NCBI RefSeq assembly: GCF_000020645.1
Contig: NC_011060.1
Span: 308,501 to 372,500 of the forward strand
DNA length: 64,000 nucleotides
Reading direction: 5' to 3'
Source of the DNA: Pelodictyon phaeoclathratiforme BU-1
Lineage (GTDB): Bacteria; Bacteroidota; Chlorobiia; Chlorobiales; Chlorobiaceae
In this document: piece by piece, positions 63,151-64,000 of the stretch
How the letters are laid out: each line of letters opens with the position of its first letter
Position numbering within the stretch: the first letter of the stretch is position 1
Notes under the pieces: model-generated
Database searches by the model: none
What the model was told of the DNA's origin: nothing
The model's input: the letters and a program-made list of their open reading frames with translations, nothing else
Position numbers and translations under genes: made by a program

Positions 63151-63519
63151 TTAAACGATTCCAATGCTCTTGCCCTGGCTGAATGACAGGGTCATCGGAA
63201 GCCTTTTCTTCGTGGTAGCTCTGATAACCGGGCTTTTCGGGTGCTCTGTCCATGGGCCATAGAGCGTATCGGATGAAAAGAGGTGCAGGTTCTGCAGTTT
63301 GCGCGCAAAGCTGAAGAGATACCACCGTCCGTCGTGAAGTACGATAGAGGGATCCAGCAGAGGAGGGTAGCGTTTATTACTTTTGATGAGTGTGGCACAT
63401 TGCTCCCACTTCCCTGGAAATGGAGCTGCCTTGTAGAGTTTTATTTGACGGGATTTTGCACATTCAGGGATCATGTACATGTTGCAATCATCCAAAAATA
63501 CGGACGGATACTCTTCTTG
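63151..63519 (-). pseudogene. Fragment of a GH43-like beta-propeller protein
   Basis: Open from just after a TAA (63520-63522) to a stop at 63151-63153. It reads MYMIPECAKSRQIKLYKAAP, FPGKWEQCATLI, LLDPSIVLHDGRWYLFSF and DTLYGPWTEHPKSPVI. These are the blade motifs of the GH43-like family often annotated near surface-glycan genes. Both ends are missing, and the final residues do not follow the family, so I treat it as a relic. Confidence 0.65.
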
Positions 63520-63619
63520 TTACAGAGAAAAGCTGTAACGTGAGGGCAAAAAATATCTTGTCTGGCGTTTATGTTTTTTTATCATCACCATACCATTGAT
63601 GTGGCAAGGCATTTGTTTT

Positions 63620-64000
63620 TCACTCGACCTTTTTGGCGAGCAATTGTACTTTTTCAGCAACTGCAGTGACCGAAATATCACTGACCTCACCGGTAGCCGA
63701 AATGATGAGTTCAAAAGGGATGAATAACGGTCCGAAACGTGAAAGATCCTGCGGAGCTTCGCGATAGAGCCCTATTACAGGGATGTCATAACAGGAAGCG
63801 ACATGAATCAGTGAAGTGTCAGGAGTGATGAGGAGCTTGACTGTAGCAATGATCAGCCCTGCCTCATAGATATTTTGTGTGGAGGGCGAGGCAAGAACAT
63901 TGCTGAATCGTGTTTCGATTCGTTGTTTTTCTTCACGCCCTTCCGGACCGCTTAAGACAATAAAGGTCTCATCAGAGTATAGTTGAAGCAGCTCTTCCCA
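63620..64000 (-). CDS. Heptosyltransferase-type GT9, C-terminal part
   Basis: The frame is open from the window edge (64000) to a TGA at 63620-63622, 126 residues. It contains FIVLSGPEGREEKQRIETR, the GT9 motif LLITPDTSLIHVAS and DIPVIGLYREAPQD, matching the ADP-heptose-binding half of heptosyltransferases. The 5' end lies outside the window. It is convergent with the GT4 gene and fits an LPS-core locus. Confidence 0.85.
   Translation of the reverse strand, partial: WEELLQLYSDETFIVLSGPEGREEKQRIETRFSNVLASPSTQNIYEAGLIIATVKLLITPDTSLIHVASCYDIPVIGLYREAPQDLSRFGPLFIPFELIISATGEVSDISVTAVAEKVQLLAKKVE

Overview
The window reads as a chromosomal segment of a green sulfur bacterium (Chlorobium/Pelodictyon group, Chlorobiaceae). 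The main grounds are a bchN-bchB-bchL operon (dark protochlorophyllide reductase) followed by bchJ, a ChlG-type chlorophyll synthase next to a phytol-kinase-like gene, a NifS/NifU pair and a GlgA of the form I associate with Chlorobium. The assignment comes from family recognition; no search was run. I saw no tRNA, rRNA or CRISPR array.

Core block 1 (1-17.6 kb): end of a thiamine-binding-type protein, bchNBL, a four-helix-bundle gene flanked by inverted repeats, bchJ and a lipoprotein on the minus strand, then a long plus-strand run: glgA, HAD phosphatase, hemW, DUF2723 membrane protein, lpxA, ROK kinase, comF, rsmE and an AI-2E-type permease. A bidirectional terminator separates this from ndk.

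Accessory block (17.8-39.5 kb): a complete IS1182-family element, then a tightly coupled four-gene defence-type operon (AIPR protein, beta-class DNA methyltransferase, small membrane-anchored protein, type III Res-like helicase-nuclease), a MITE-like element and several decayed genes. From about 28.46 to 38.03 kb lies what I read as a degraded chromosomal integron: the C-terminal remnant of an integron-type tyrosine recombinase, then same-strand cassettes separated by attC-like sites. Cassette genes include a toxin-antitoxin pair whose toxin is split by an IS4-family element with a 9-bp target duplication, a Shedu/DUF4263 nuclease that looks broken in two, a Mrr-like protein, an HNH endonuclease, a DUF4431 protein, a GYF-PspC protein, a PIN-toxin remnant with its small partner gene, and a PAS protein. 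A remnant of the same IS1182 type has cut one attC site. The array is bracketed by direct repeats: an ~84-bp repeat on both sides, and a bcp pseudogene on the left matching an intact bcp on the right.

Core block 2 (40.4-52.3 kb): nifS-nifU-miaB, chlG with phytol kinase, lpxH, hisG, a family 2 glycosyltransferase, a WD40 protein, a cold-shock gene with a long leader, a Cys-motif orphan and a DUF4438 protein.

Secretion and surface-polysaccharide block (52.2-64 kb): a DUF6447 small protein, two tandem type I secretion ABC proteins, an HlyD adaptor and a TolC-like channel (no cargo gene in view), then an MsbA-like exporter, GT2 and GT4 glycosyltransferases, a decayed glycosidase-like fragment and the 3' part of a heptosyltransferase-type gene running off the end.
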